Shown here: positions 1 through 6,390 of the stretch, in pieces
Layout of the letters: each line of letters starts with the position of its first letter
Position numbering within the stretch: position 1 is the stretch's first letter
Source: an uncultured Senegalimassilia sp.
GTDB taxonomy: Bacteria; Actinomycetota; Coriobacteriia; Coriobacteriales; Eggerthellaceae
Direction of reading: 5' to 3'
DNA length: 24,762 nucleotides
NCBI RefSeq assembly: GCF_934630535.1
Contig: NZ_CAKTVU010000024.1
Location: 1 to 24,762 of the forward strand
Position numbers and translations under genes: made by a program
The notes under the pieces: generated by a model
Databases searched by the model: none
Told to the model about the DNA's origin: nothing
The model's input: the letters and a program-made list of their open reading frames with translations, nothing else

Positions 1-623
1 ACCGCGAACCCTGGGAACGTCTCAAAAGCCGCTCCCGACAGCAAGCCCATGCAACCTTCAGCAACGAACTGCACCGCCGTCAGGGCCAGCACGTCATGGA
101 AGCGGGAGAGCTTCGAAACCAGCACCATATGCATGGCGAACAAGACCGCGCACAGCAGCGTCATAACCTCGCCGAATCCCATGGTCATGCCGCCCGACTG
201 GACCGACACGAGCCAAATACCCACCAAGGCAAGCACGGCGGCTCCGATATTGAACACCGTTGGGCGCCTGTGGGCCACGATCCACCACAAGAAGGGGACG
301 ATCACGCAATACGTCGCGGTCAGAAACGCGTTGATGCCTGGTGTCGTGTGCTCCAGACCAACGGTTTGCGTCCAGAACGCCAGGAAATCGGCAAGGCCGA
401 GCACCGTGCCGGCAAGCACCATCTTGCCGCTGAACGCCTTGCGAACACGCTTCCAAAGGATAGCGGTCAGCACGATACCCGCGAACAGGAATCGGAACCC
501 TAGCAGCCACGCCGGCGGGATAACCGCCACAACGCCCTTCATGGACACGAAGCTATAGCCCCAGATGATGGTTGCCACCACGATGGCAACCTTATACGCC
601 CAAGCGGGCAATTCCTTCTTCAT
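1..623 (-). CDS. EamA/DMT-family transporter, 3' end outside window
   Basis: The frame is open from an ATG at 623 to the left edge, giving about 207 residues of a family that is usually near 300, so the C-terminal third is missing. The product starts MKKELPAWAYKVAIVVATIIWG and continues as a chain of hydrophobic helices separated by short basic loops, with a motif like GYSFVSMKGVV after the first helix and LGLADFLAFWTQTVGLEHTTPG further on. This is the usual look of the first EamA repeat (drug/metabolite transporter superfamily), where TM1 is followed by a conserved small-residue helix and a Q-x-x-G-L motif. A purine-rich ribosome site (GGGAAGGG) lies about 5 bases before the start. The substrate cannot be told from sequence; family members export amino acids or other metabolites. 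It follows the DUF2207 gene on the same strand, but a strong terminator separates them. Confidence 0.85.
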   Translation of the reverse strand, partial: MKKELPAWAYKVAIVVATIIWGYSFVSMKGVVAVIPPAWLLGFRFLFAGIVLTAILWKRVRKAFSGKMVLAGTVLGLADFLAFWTQTVGLEHTTPGINAFLTATYCVIVPFLWWIVAHRRPTVFNIGAAVLALVGIWLVSVQSGGMTMGFGEVMTLLCAVLFAMHMVLVSKLSRFHDVLALTAVQFVAEGCMGLLSGAAFETFPGFA

Positions 624-671
624 ACACCCTTCCCTTTGCCTTCTATCGCAACCCGCTACCAGGGGCATAAA

Positions 672-717
672 GAAACGCCAACCTGCAGCCGCACAAAGCG
701 ACGCAGATCGGCGTTTC
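672..717 (-). terminator. Rho-independent terminator of the DUF2207 gene
   Basis: On the minus strand GAAACGCC pairs with GGCGTTTC, and the pairing continues inward through CTGC/GCAG and GTCGC/GCGGC with a single bulge. This gives a stem of about 20 base pairs around a TTTGT loop, followed by TTTAT. It lies just after the stop of the DUF2207 gene and before the EamA gene. Confidence 0.8.
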
Positions 718-730
718 ACTTTCTCAACGA

Positions 731-2734
731 CTAGCGAGCTCCGCCGCCGCCACCGCCGAAGCCGCCACCACCGCCGCTGGAGAATCCGCCGCCGCTTCCG
801 CTGCCGCTCGATTCGGCTTGAATCGCCTCGTTAGCGGTCTTCACAGCTTGGTTGAACGACGAGGAAAGGAAGCTTCCCACATCAGGCATCCCGGCGTTCG
901 CGCCGCTCTCATAGGAGGTGTACCAACCCCACCAGGGCACATAGGTATCTCCGTACGTCTGGTCGACCGCGAACAGCTGGGGCTGCGTCTTGCGAAGCTG
1001 CTCGATTGCCTGCTTCGCAACGCCGAACAGATACGCGTACACCATGAACTCGCCCCACACCTTCACATCGGCGGGCGGGCGCTCCTCAAGCGAGCTGAAG
1101 TCGCGCAGCCAATTGCGCAACGCCTTGCAGTGCGCAACCAGGTTGTTGCCGTCGATGCTGCGTCGCGTCATGTTGTTGCCGATGAACGCCAAGGCCGCAG
1201 CGGTCGGGACGGCGCACATCATCGGCATCATGTTGTCGGACATGAACCAGATCACCATGGCGATAACGAGCAACGCAACAGCGATCGTCCACGTCCATCC
1301 GCGCAGGTTATTGCCCTTCTCCTCGAAGAAGCCGTGCTTATCCGTCTCCGCGGTCAGCACACCTTGCCAACTCTTCACCGCGTTTACCAGCTGCTCCGAA
1401 TGGTCTTTGCCATACTTCTTGATGCTGCCGAACCATAGCGAGTTCTGACCTGACGCCACCCTGTCGAACAGCAGATTGAACGTCGCCTTGTCGATCGGGT
1501 CGCTCACGGCATCGACTTCCACCAGCTTCGTGATATAGAAGTCGTTCACGGTCTTCATGCCGCCATGCTTCTTCGGTGCCATATACGAACCGGAATCAAT
1601 ACGCACGGCTCCCGTCTGCGCCAGATGCATGATCGTTGCTGTAAGATCGTCGGTGCTTTCCCTGTTCCAACGCCACAGGCGGCCGATAACGGCTGGGTGC
1701 ATGCCTTGGCGCGGCACGTCGCGCCAATACTGCTCCGTGAAGTCCGGCTTGTGCTCTTTGCCGTGACGGAAGAACATGACGATGGCCCAAATCAAGACCG
1801 CAACGCACACGGCAACGCATGCCACGGAGAACGCCAGCGACATCATGCGCTTGCTGTTCGCCGTATCCGCCCAGGCCTTCTCCTCCTTCAGGACCGTGTC
1901 CAGGCGCTGCTCGCCGGCATGCAGACGCTGCGTGCTCAGCGACACGTTCGTCAACCACTTGGAGGGGATGCACACGCGCATCTCGGCATATTCGCCGGAT
2001 TCCACACGGGGAACCGTGCACGTGACCGATCCATCGGCATTAATGGAAACGTTGCCGCTCAGCGGGCCATGGCCCCACGCACGCACGTTCTCGCCGGGAT
2101 CGACCGTAACGCCCTGGGGAAGGGGAAGCTGAAGCGTAGCCGTCACGTTCTCGGAAGGAACCGCCCAGGCGGAGCCTAGATACTGCCAGTACACCTCAGA
2201 GACGTCATCGTAGACCTGCGCCATGTTGGTGATGGTGTAGTCGAGCTCCACGACCACACGCTGGGGCTGGGATCCGAAGAATACGTACACGGTGTTCTTC
2301 GGGCTATCGACGGAATACGAATCCTTTCCCGGGCCACCTTCCTCACGCCATTTCAGCTCGAACGGAACCTCGGGCATCGCCGACATGGACCCTTCGGCGT
2401 CGTTGGACCCGTCAACGCTCATCATGCGGACGCCGTTTACGGTGAACTCCGCATTCGTGGGCAGTAGATTCAGCGTCCACCATACCGCCGAGAACGAACC
2501 GTCGAAATCAAACGTACGCTGCTCAACCACGTGAAGCGTTCCGTCGGTTTCAAGCTGAGCTTGGATATCCACTTGCGGCATGGTATACGACTTCGCGTAG
2601 GCCTTGCCCGGCAAAGCTGCCAGCGCGCAAGCGCAAGCAACGACCACTAAAGCGACCGCAACCAGCCATGCGACGCGGCAACGCGCACCATCCCGCTGGC
2701 TGCCTGGGAAATGAGGTGTCCTTGTGTATTGCAT
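731..2734 (-). CDS. DUF2207 domain-containing membrane protein
   Basis: Predicted 667-residue membrane protein of the DUF2207 family; the molecular function is unknown. Order of parts: a basic N-terminus and signal or anchor helix (about residues 22-47, ending near AYAKS), an extracytoplasmic beta-rich domain beginning YTMPQVDIQAQLETDGTL, a transmembrane helix (MMSLAFSVACVAVCVAVLIW), a cytoplasmic winged-helix-like segment, a pair of helices after NNLRGWTWT, and a glycine-rich tail ending GGGFGGGGGGAR, which is a family hallmark. The frame stays open upstream across the divergent tRNA gene, but the ATG at 2734 has AAGGAG 9 bases before it and the signal helix follows it, so that start is chosen. 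DUF2207 genes are often near lemA, which lies 0.8 kb upstream here on the same strand. Confidence 0.9.
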   Translation of the reverse strand: MQYTRTPHFPGSQRDGARCRVAWLVAVALVVVACACALAALPGKAYAKSYTMPQVDIQAQLETDGTLHVVEQRTFDFDGSFSAVWWTLNLLPTNAEFTVNGVRMMSVDGSNDAEGSMSAMPEVPFELKWREEGGPGKDSYSVDSPKNTVYVFFGSQPQRVVVELDYTITNMAQVYDDVSEVYWQYLGSAWAVPSENVTATLQLPLPQGVTVDPGENVRAWGHGPLSGNVSINADGSVTCTVPRVESGEYAEMRVCIPSKWLTNVSLSTQRLHAGEQRLDTVLKEEKAWADTANSKRMMSLAFSVACVAVCVAVLIWAIVMFFRHGKEHKPDFTEQYWRDVPRQGMHPAVIGRLWRWNRESTDDLTATIMHLAQTGAVRIDSGSYMAPKKHGGMKTVNDFYITKLVEVDAVSDPIDKATFNLLFDRVASGQNSLWFGSIKKYGKDHSEQLVNAVKSWQGVLTAETDKHGFFEEKGNNLRGWTWTIAVALLVIAMVIWFMSDNMMPMMCAVPTAAALAFIGNNMTRRSIDGNNLVAHCKALRNWLRDFSSLEERPPADVKVWGEFMVYAYLFGVAKQAIEQLRKTQPQLFAVDQTYGDTYVPWWGWYTSYESGANAGMPDVGSFLSSSFNQAVKTANEAIQAESSGSGSGGGFSSGGGGGFGGGGGGAR

Positions 2735-2746
2735 CGAGAATGCTCC

Positions 2747-2775
2747 TTGCAAGTTTCCGACAGTCAAGGTATTAT
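2747..2775 (+). promoter_or_regulatory. Promoter of tRNA-Ser(GCU)
   Basis: TTGCAA (2747-2752), a 17-base spacer and TATTAT (2770-2775) form a sigma-70-like promoter. The predicted start is near 2783, about 17 bases before the mature tRNA. It is embedded in the leader of the divergent DUF2207 gene. Confidence 0.5.
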
Positions 2776-2776
2776 A
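2771..2776 (-). promoter_or_regulatory. Probable -10 box of the DUF2207 gene
   Basis: A perfect TATAAT on the minus strand would place the transcript start near 2764, giving a leader of about 30 bases with AAGGAG in it. A second TATAAT lies at 2790-2795. Neither has a clear -35 box. The first overlaps the -10 box proposed for the divergent tRNA-Ser, so the two transcription units may compete for polymerase. Confidence 0.45.
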
Positions 2777-2799
2777 TCTACCCGCACCTATTATAGCGT

Positions 2800-2890
2800 G
2801 GAGAAGTGACCGAGAGGCCGAAGGTGCTCGCCTGCTAAGTGAGTATGCCCCACAAGGGCATCTAGGGTTCGAATCCCTACTTCTCCGCCA
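2800..2890 (+). tRNA. tRNA-Ser (anticodon GCU)
   Basis: The 91-base gene folds as a class II tRNA. The acceptor arm is GGAGAAG/CTTCTCC with discriminator G and encoded CCA. The anticodon stem CTCGC/GTGAG closes the loop CTGCTAA, with GCT as anticodon. A long variable arm contains GCCC/GGGC, as expected for serine, and the T arm is TAGGG-TTCGAAT-CCCTA. It reads AGC and AGU codons. It stands alone on the plus strand between minus-strand genes and has its own promoter and terminator. Confidence 0.96.
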
Positions 2891-2900
2891 CGAATTTTCA

Positions 2901-2925
2901 GCCCCCGCAAACGCGGGGGCTTTTT
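2901..2925 (+). terminator. Terminator after tRNA-Ser(GCU)
   Basis: GCCCCCGC, loop AAAC, GCGGGGGC, then TTTTT: an 8-bp all-GC-rich perfect stem 10 bases after the tRNA CCA end. The stretch from here to 3163 contains no gene that I can support. Confidence 0.93.
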
Positions 2926-3159
2926 CTTTCAACCCTCGCATTCTCGGGTCTTCATGCCCTGATCAGCGTCATCTTATGCAGCCGGTCCTTTGCTACGCCT
3001 TCCTAAACCTTGCAGGCTGTCTCGAACGATTTCGCACATTTGCACGAAATACCCCAGGGGAAGCACCTTATAGCAAGCCATCATCTCAACGGCACGCCCT
3101 TTTCGGAGACGCGATCCCACCCCTTCGTGGACTGTCTTCCCAGCGCCTTTCCTCACCAT

Positions 3160-3190
3160 AAAAGAAGGCGCCCGAAAATCGGGCGCCTTC
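3160..3190 (-). terminator. Terminator of the lemA/small membrane protein unit
   Basis: GAAGGCGCCCG and CGGGCGCCTTC form an 11-bp perfect stem with a 5-base loop. Read on the minus strand it is followed by TTTTATGG. It sits 5 bases after the stop of the gene at 3196-3561. Confidence 0.88.
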
Positions 3191-3195
3191 GCAAT

Positions 3196-3561
3196 CTATC
3201 TTCTTCCCCAAGGCCAGGGCGAGCGACGCAAACGCTTCGCTTTCATCGGCTTCATCCGATACGAGGGATTATGCTTCAGGAACACGGCTCGGCATATCCA
3301 CGTGATTCCCAAAGCCACCAACGCCGTGACCATGAACGAGAGCGTTAAATCCAGCACATCGCCGTTGCTCTCCGACAACGCATATAGGCTTGCCAAGCCG
3401 AAAAACGCAGCCAACGCCACATTCAGCATGGTGAAGGCCTTGATAAGGATCTCCTTCGCCCGCGCAGGCGAATAGCGCCATGATGCCACCACGTACACCA
3501 CGCCGGCCGCAAAAGCCAGCAAAAGCAGCAACGGTATGATGCGCGTCAACCTTGCAACCAT
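3196..3561 (-). CDS. Small three-helix membrane protein, unknown function
   Basis: I do not recognise this 121-residue protein. It shows three hydrophobic helices: residues about 7-26 (RIIPLLLLLAFAAGVVYVVA), about 42-63 (FTMLNVALAAFFGLASLYAL), and about 72-91 (LTLSFMVTALVALGITW). A strongly basic C-terminus follows, rich in Lys and Arg and ending SPWPWGRR, which should face the cytoplasm. The ATG lies 1 base after the lemA stop codon, with AAGGTGA about 10 bases upstream inside the end of lemA, so it is almost certainly co-transcribed and translationally coupled with lemA. Pairing of LemA with a small membrane partner suggests an envelope role, but that is inference from position only. A terminator directly downstream ends the unit. 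Confidence 0.8.
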   Translation of the reverse strand: MVARLTRIIPLLLLLAFAAGVVYVVASWRYSPARAKEILIKAFTMLNVALAAFFGLASLYALSESNGDVLDLTLSFMVTALVALGITWICRAVFLKHNPSYRMKPMKAKRLRRSPWPWGRR

Positions 3562-3562
3562 G

Positions 3563-4114
3563 CTAGAACGTCACCTTCGGCGCGGTGGAAGCACCCTCCT
3601 CAGCAGCGAAGCTCGGACGCTCCTTGAACCCCATAGCGCCGGCGAGGAGCACGGCGGGGAACGTCTGGATAGCGGTGTTGTACTTCATCACCGTATCATT
3701 GAAGCTTTGTCGCATATAGCTGATCTTGTCCTCGGTGTTCGACAACTCAGCCTGCAATTGCTGAAAGTTGGCGTTCGCCTTCAAATCGGGATAAGCCTCG
3801 GCAACCGCAAACAGGCTTTTGAGGGTTTCGGTAAGGTGGTTGTTAGCTCCCATGCGGCCCTCAGGAGTGTTTGCGTTAGCCACCGCCGCACGAGCCTGCG
3901 TGACGGCATCCAGGGTAGCGCTCTCGTGCTGTGCATACCCCTTCACAGTCTCCACTACGTTCGGGATAAGATCCAAACGCCTTTGAAGCTGCACGTCGAT
4001 CTGCGCCCACGCGTTGTCCACCATGTTGCGAAGCTTCACCAACTTGTTGTAGAGCGCGATGATGAACACGATCAGCACCACAGCTATCGCAACGACGATG
4101 ATTACCGCTGTCAT
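3563..4114 (-). CDS. lemA: LemA family membrane protein
   Basis: The 183-residue product has the LemA layout: an N-terminal anchor helix (MTAVIIVVAIAVVLIVFIIA), then the family signature KLVKLRNMVDNAWAQIDVQLQRR, a segment close to DLIPNVVETVKGYAQHE, and long helices ending in YNTAIQTFPAVLLAGAMGF. LemA proteins are single-pass membrane proteins with a helical bundle; their biochemical role is not settled. The start at 4114 is preferred over an in-frame codon at 4207 because AAGGAGGAAGCT directly precedes it and because the anchor helix then starts at once. The 155 bases between it and ispE hold a weak hairpin (4153-4175) and no clear terminator. A DUF2207 protein downstream on the same strand completes a frequently seen LemA/DUF2207 neighbourhood. 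Confidence 0.93.
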   Translation of the reverse strand: MTAVIIVVAIAVVLIVFIIALYNKLVKLRNMVDNAWAQIDVQLQRRLDLIPNVVETVKGYAQHESATLDAVTQARAAVANANTPEGRMGANNHLTETLKSLFAVAEAYPDLKANANFQQLQAELSNTEDKISYMRQSFNDTVMKYNTAIQTFPAVLLAGAMGFKERPSFAAEEGASTAPKVTF

Positions 4115-4269
4115 AGCTTCCTCCTTTACGGGTTGCCCCTTCTGCTCGATTCCGAGGCTTTCCCCTTTCGCCTCGATTTGCCAGGCATCCTTTCGAAACC
4201 GACTCATCCGCCTTGCATGCAGGATAGACTACATCTTCCCGCGCCGAAACCATTGCTTCAGGAATACGT

Positions 4270-5289
4270 TTAGCAATTCGTGGTAAGCGTCGCCTTAAAG
4301 GGTCCGAACGTGGTGGTGCGAGCCCACCATCCCTTGGCCTGCGCATCAGTTGCCACCTTAGCCGCCGATGCGAAGGAATCGCATACCGCGAACACCGCGG
4401 CGCCGCTGCCGGACATCATAGCCTTGCATACGCCCGGCTGCTCCTGCAACCATTCGCGCACGGTGCGGATTCCCGGATTCAGCTGCTCGCTTGCCTTCGC
4501 CATGTTGTTCAGCAACGGCACGCTCATCGCATACTCCGCCGATTCCGCAGCTTGCGCATCCTCGGTCGGGATGGGCTGAGGATCCTCATCGAGCTTCTTG
4601 TAGGACTCGCCCGTGCAAACGCCGCCTTCGGGCTTCACCAGCACCAGGAAGTCGTTCATCGGCTTGAGCGTGCGGACCAGATGCTCGCCGATGCCGTCGT
4701 AAAGTGCGCAACCGCCTTGCAAGAAGAAGACAACATCAGCACCCAGCTGAGCTGCAACCTCTTTGATTCGCGGGTCCAGAACGCTTTCGCCCCACAAAAC
4801 AGCCGATCCCAGCAGCGCCGCTGCGGCATCCGAGGAGCCGCCACCCAAACCAGCCTGGATGGGGATGCGCTTCTCCAGATGCACGCGCATCGTTTCCTCT
4901 TCGCCAAGCGTGCGGCCGAACGCCTCGGCAAGCTTCAGGATGGCCTTCACCACGATGTTGTCCTGCGGATCGACATCCAAGGGAGCAAGACCCTCGAAGC
5001 TGCGCGTGGTCAGCTTCACCGCCTCGCCGGTGCCCGGGATGATCTTCATGCGAAGCACGTCATGCAGCATCAACGCGTGCATTGTTGTGGATACCTCGTG
5101 GTACCCATCCTCGCGCATACCCTGGACGTTCAGGTACAGGTTGACCTTCGCCGGAGCCACTAGCTTCAGCGAACCCATGCCGGCAAACTCGCGAGCTTCC
5201 ACATCTTGGGCTACGCGGGCTATGTCGAGCATATCCACGGACCCTTCCAATGTTTCACGTGAAACATTCTGCTTTTCGTTTTGCTGCAT
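4270..5289 (-). CDS. ispE: 4-diphosphocytidyl-2-C-methyl-D-erythritol kinase
   Basis: This GHMP kinase phosphorylates CDP-methylerythritol at the 2-hydroxyl with ATP, the fourth step of the non-mevalonate isoprenoid pathway in the cytosol. Visible motifs are PAKVNLYLNV (Lys about residue 48 is the catalytic-site lysine), GYHEVST, the ATP loop GLGGGSSDAAAALLG (from about 147), GADVVFFLQGG with the catalytic Asp, and C-terminal MMSGSGAAVFAV. With the ATG at 5289 the protein has 339 residues and about 45 unusual residues before the kinase fold. That ATG shares its A with the tadA stop (TGATG) and has GGAG upstream, suggesting coupling. A second candidate is the ATG at 5232 (320 residues), with GGAAGGG upstream. 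The choice decides whether the parS site at 5251-5266 is inside the gene or in its leader. Confidence 0.95.
   Translation of the reverse strand: MQQNEKQNVSRETLEGSVDMLDIARVAQDVEAREFAGMGSLKLVAPAKVNLYLNVQGMREDGYHEVSTTMHALMLHDVLRMKIIPGTGEAVKLTTRSFEGLAPLDVDPQDNIVVKAILKLAEAFGRTLGEEETMRVHLEKRIPIQAGLGGGSSDAAAALLGSAVLWGESVLDPRIKEVAAQLGADVVFFLQGGCALYDGIGEHLVRTLKPMNDFLVLVKPEGGVCTGESYKKLDEDPQPIPTEDAQAAESAEYAMSVPLLNNMAKASEQLNPGIRTVREWLQEQPGVCKAMMSGSGAAVFAVCDSFASAAKVATDAQAKGWWARTTTFGPFKATLTTNC
5251..5266. other. parS site 1 (ParB-binding centromere site)
   Basis: Perfect TGTTTCACGTGAAACA, the canonical 16-base bacterial parS; here the palindrome extends to 20 bases (5249-5268). It lies at the 5' end of ispE, in frame as Val-Ser-Arg-Glu-Thr if the 5289 start is used, or in the ispE leader if translation starts at 5232. 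It is the parS site furthest from the predicted origin in this window. Confidence 0.95.
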
Positions 5290-5792
5290 CACTGCTGCTC
5301 CGTTCGTTTCTTTCGACGTGCCTTGAAGAATTCTCGCAACATGGTTGCACATTCTTCGGACAGCACACCGGCTTTCACATCGAATGTATGGTTGAGGCGC
5401 TTGTCCTCATGGATGGAATACAGCGTGCCCAACGCACCTGCCTTCGGGTCGGGCGCGCCGAACACGCAGCGGTCGACTCGAGCCTGATGCATCAGTCCGG
5501 CGCACATGATGCACGGCTCCAACGTCACGTACACTGTGCAACCCGTGAGCCTCCACATGCCAAGTTCGGCCGCGGCCTGCTTCATGGCAACGAATTCCGC
5601 ATGCCCTGCAGGATCTTGCTGCGTCTCGCGGATATTGCACGCTCGCGCAATCACGCGAGGCTCCGCTAGGGGACGGCGAGTGCCTTTGTCGATAGGGTGG
5701 TACACAACCACGGCGCCGATGGGAACCTCTCCCATATCCGCCGCACGTTGCGCTTCCTCAAGCGCCATGCGCATGTATTCTTCGTCATTCAT
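5289..5792 (-). CDS. tadA: tRNA adenosine(34) deaminase
   Basis: TadA converts adenosine 34 to inosine in the wobble position of tRNA-Arg(ACG). The 167-residue product shows the zinc and catalytic motifs HAEF (His64, Glu66) and PCIMC (Cys94, Cys97), the N-terminal MNDEEYMRMALEEAQRAADMGEVPIGAVVV typical of TadA, and the RxN-type region ARACNIRETQQDPAGHAE. A short loop insertion (YHPIDKGTRRPLAEPR) is present between the first strands. The ATG at 5792 matches the family N-terminus. It lacks a close ribosome site, and a TATAAT ends 7 bases before it, which suggests a leaderless mRNA. The alternative ATG at 5801 has AGGA about 9 bases upstream and would add three residues. It is coupled to ispE through overlapping stop and start codons. 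Confidence 0.95.
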   Translation of the reverse strand: MNDEEYMRMALEEAQRAADMGEVPIGAVVVYHPIDKGTRRPLAEPRVIARACNIRETQQDPAGHAEFVAMKQAAAELGMWRLTGCTVYVTLEPCIMCAGLMHQARVDRCVFGAPDPKAGALGTLYSIHEDKRLNHTFDVKAGVLSEECATMLREFFKARRKKRTEQQ

Positions 5793-5799
5793 AAGCAAC

Positions 5800-5805
5800 A
5801 TTATA
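5800..5805 (-). promoter_or_regulatory. Possible -10 box of tadA (leaderless start)
   Basis: A perfect TATAAT on the minus strand is followed by 7 bases and then the tadA ATG at 5792, so transcription would begin at or next to the start codon. No good -35 box is seen; its expected place overlaps the 5' end of the divergent tRNA-Ser gene. The same spacing occurs at rlmN. Confidence 0.4.
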
Positions 5806-5826
5806 TGGTATCCTAGCAAGCTATAT

Positions 5827-5914
5827 GGAGGAATGGCCGAGTGGTTGAAGGCGGCAGTCTTGAAAACTGTTGAGCCGCAAGGTTCCGTGGGTTCGAATCC
5901 TACTTCCTCCGCCA
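5827..5914 (+). tRNA. tRNA-Ser (anticodon UGA)
   Basis: The 88-base class II tRNA has acceptor arm GGAGGAA/TTCCTCC, discriminator G and encoded CCA. The anticodon stem GCAGT/ACTGT closes the loop CTTGAAA, with TGA as anticodon. It has a long variable arm and a T arm with GGTTCGAATCC-type sequence, and decodes UCA and other UCN codons by wobble. It is divergent from tadA with only 34 bases between them. Its own promoter is not clear; a weak TATCCT at 5808-5813 is the best -10 candidate. Confidence 0.96.
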
Positions 5915-5923
5915 GAATGCTAT

Positions 5924-5951
5924 CGCCCGGGTCTCCGGGCGTTTTCTTTTT
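5924..5951 (+). terminator. Terminator after tRNA-Ser(UGA)
   Basis: CGCCCGG, loop GTCT, CCGGGCG, followed by TTTTCTTTTT: a 7-bp GC stem with a long T tract, 9 bases after the tRNA. Confidence 0.93.
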
Positions 5952-6331
5952 CAGGAAGCAATTGCAGGTTCAGCGTGCCACTTGCAAAGCAAATCAACAC
6001 GGGCAATGCAAACCGGAAGATAACCCCAAACACAGCATCGGTAAAACCAGTGCAAACCATTTCGACGAGGAACCCTCACAGACAACCCGAAAAGGCATTA
6101 ACTTGGGGGCAAACGAGGCATCATCCTCTCCAAGGCCCAGAATGCAGTTTCCATCATCGAAGTTGGCAAAAACCCTTCTAGCGAGAAGCCACTACAGGCA
6201 AGCTCGAACGGACGATCTTTTGAGGCAAGCAAGGGTTCCACCTGCTCCGAAGCATCAGATTCGATTGAATAGTGAATGATATGATTTTATGTAACTTTCA
6301 ACTCTGCTGTCTATTTACTCGTTCTAAAACA
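5952..6331. other. 380-base stretch without a supported gene
   Basis: No convincing coding frame, tRNA or repeat is seen. On the minus strand a short open frame runs from about 6078 to a stop at 5920 and translates to a hydrophobic stretch (TDAVFGVIFRFALPVLICFA) after a stop codon. It overlaps the tRNA terminator and has no start with a ribosome site. It could be the worn end of a membrane protein gene or chance. The right part (6260-6330) turns markedly AT-rich compared with the rest of the window. Confidence 0.4.
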
Positions 6332-6366
6332 ATAGAAAAGCGCCCGGATTAGCTCCAGGCGCTTTT
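6332..6366 (-). terminator. Terminator of the citrate synthase gene
   Basis: AAAAGCGCC and GGCGCTTTT form a perfect 9-bp stem around a 13-base loop containing further partial pairing. On the minus strand it runs into TTTTCTATTG. It lies 25 bases after the citrate synthase stop; the symmetric A/T ends would let it work from both sides. Confidence 0.85.
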
Positions 6367-6390
6367 ACAGGGTTTTGCCTTATGTTGCGC

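Noticed and set aside
2735..2941. N-terminal extension of the DUF2207 frame
   Set aside because: It would read through the opposite strand of a tRNA gene and its terminator; the ATG at 2734 has a ribosome site and begins the signal helix.
2974..3159. A 61-codon minus-strand frame between the tRNA-Ser terminator and the next terminator
   Set aside because: No ribosome site, no recognisable motif and atypical composition; a chance frame.
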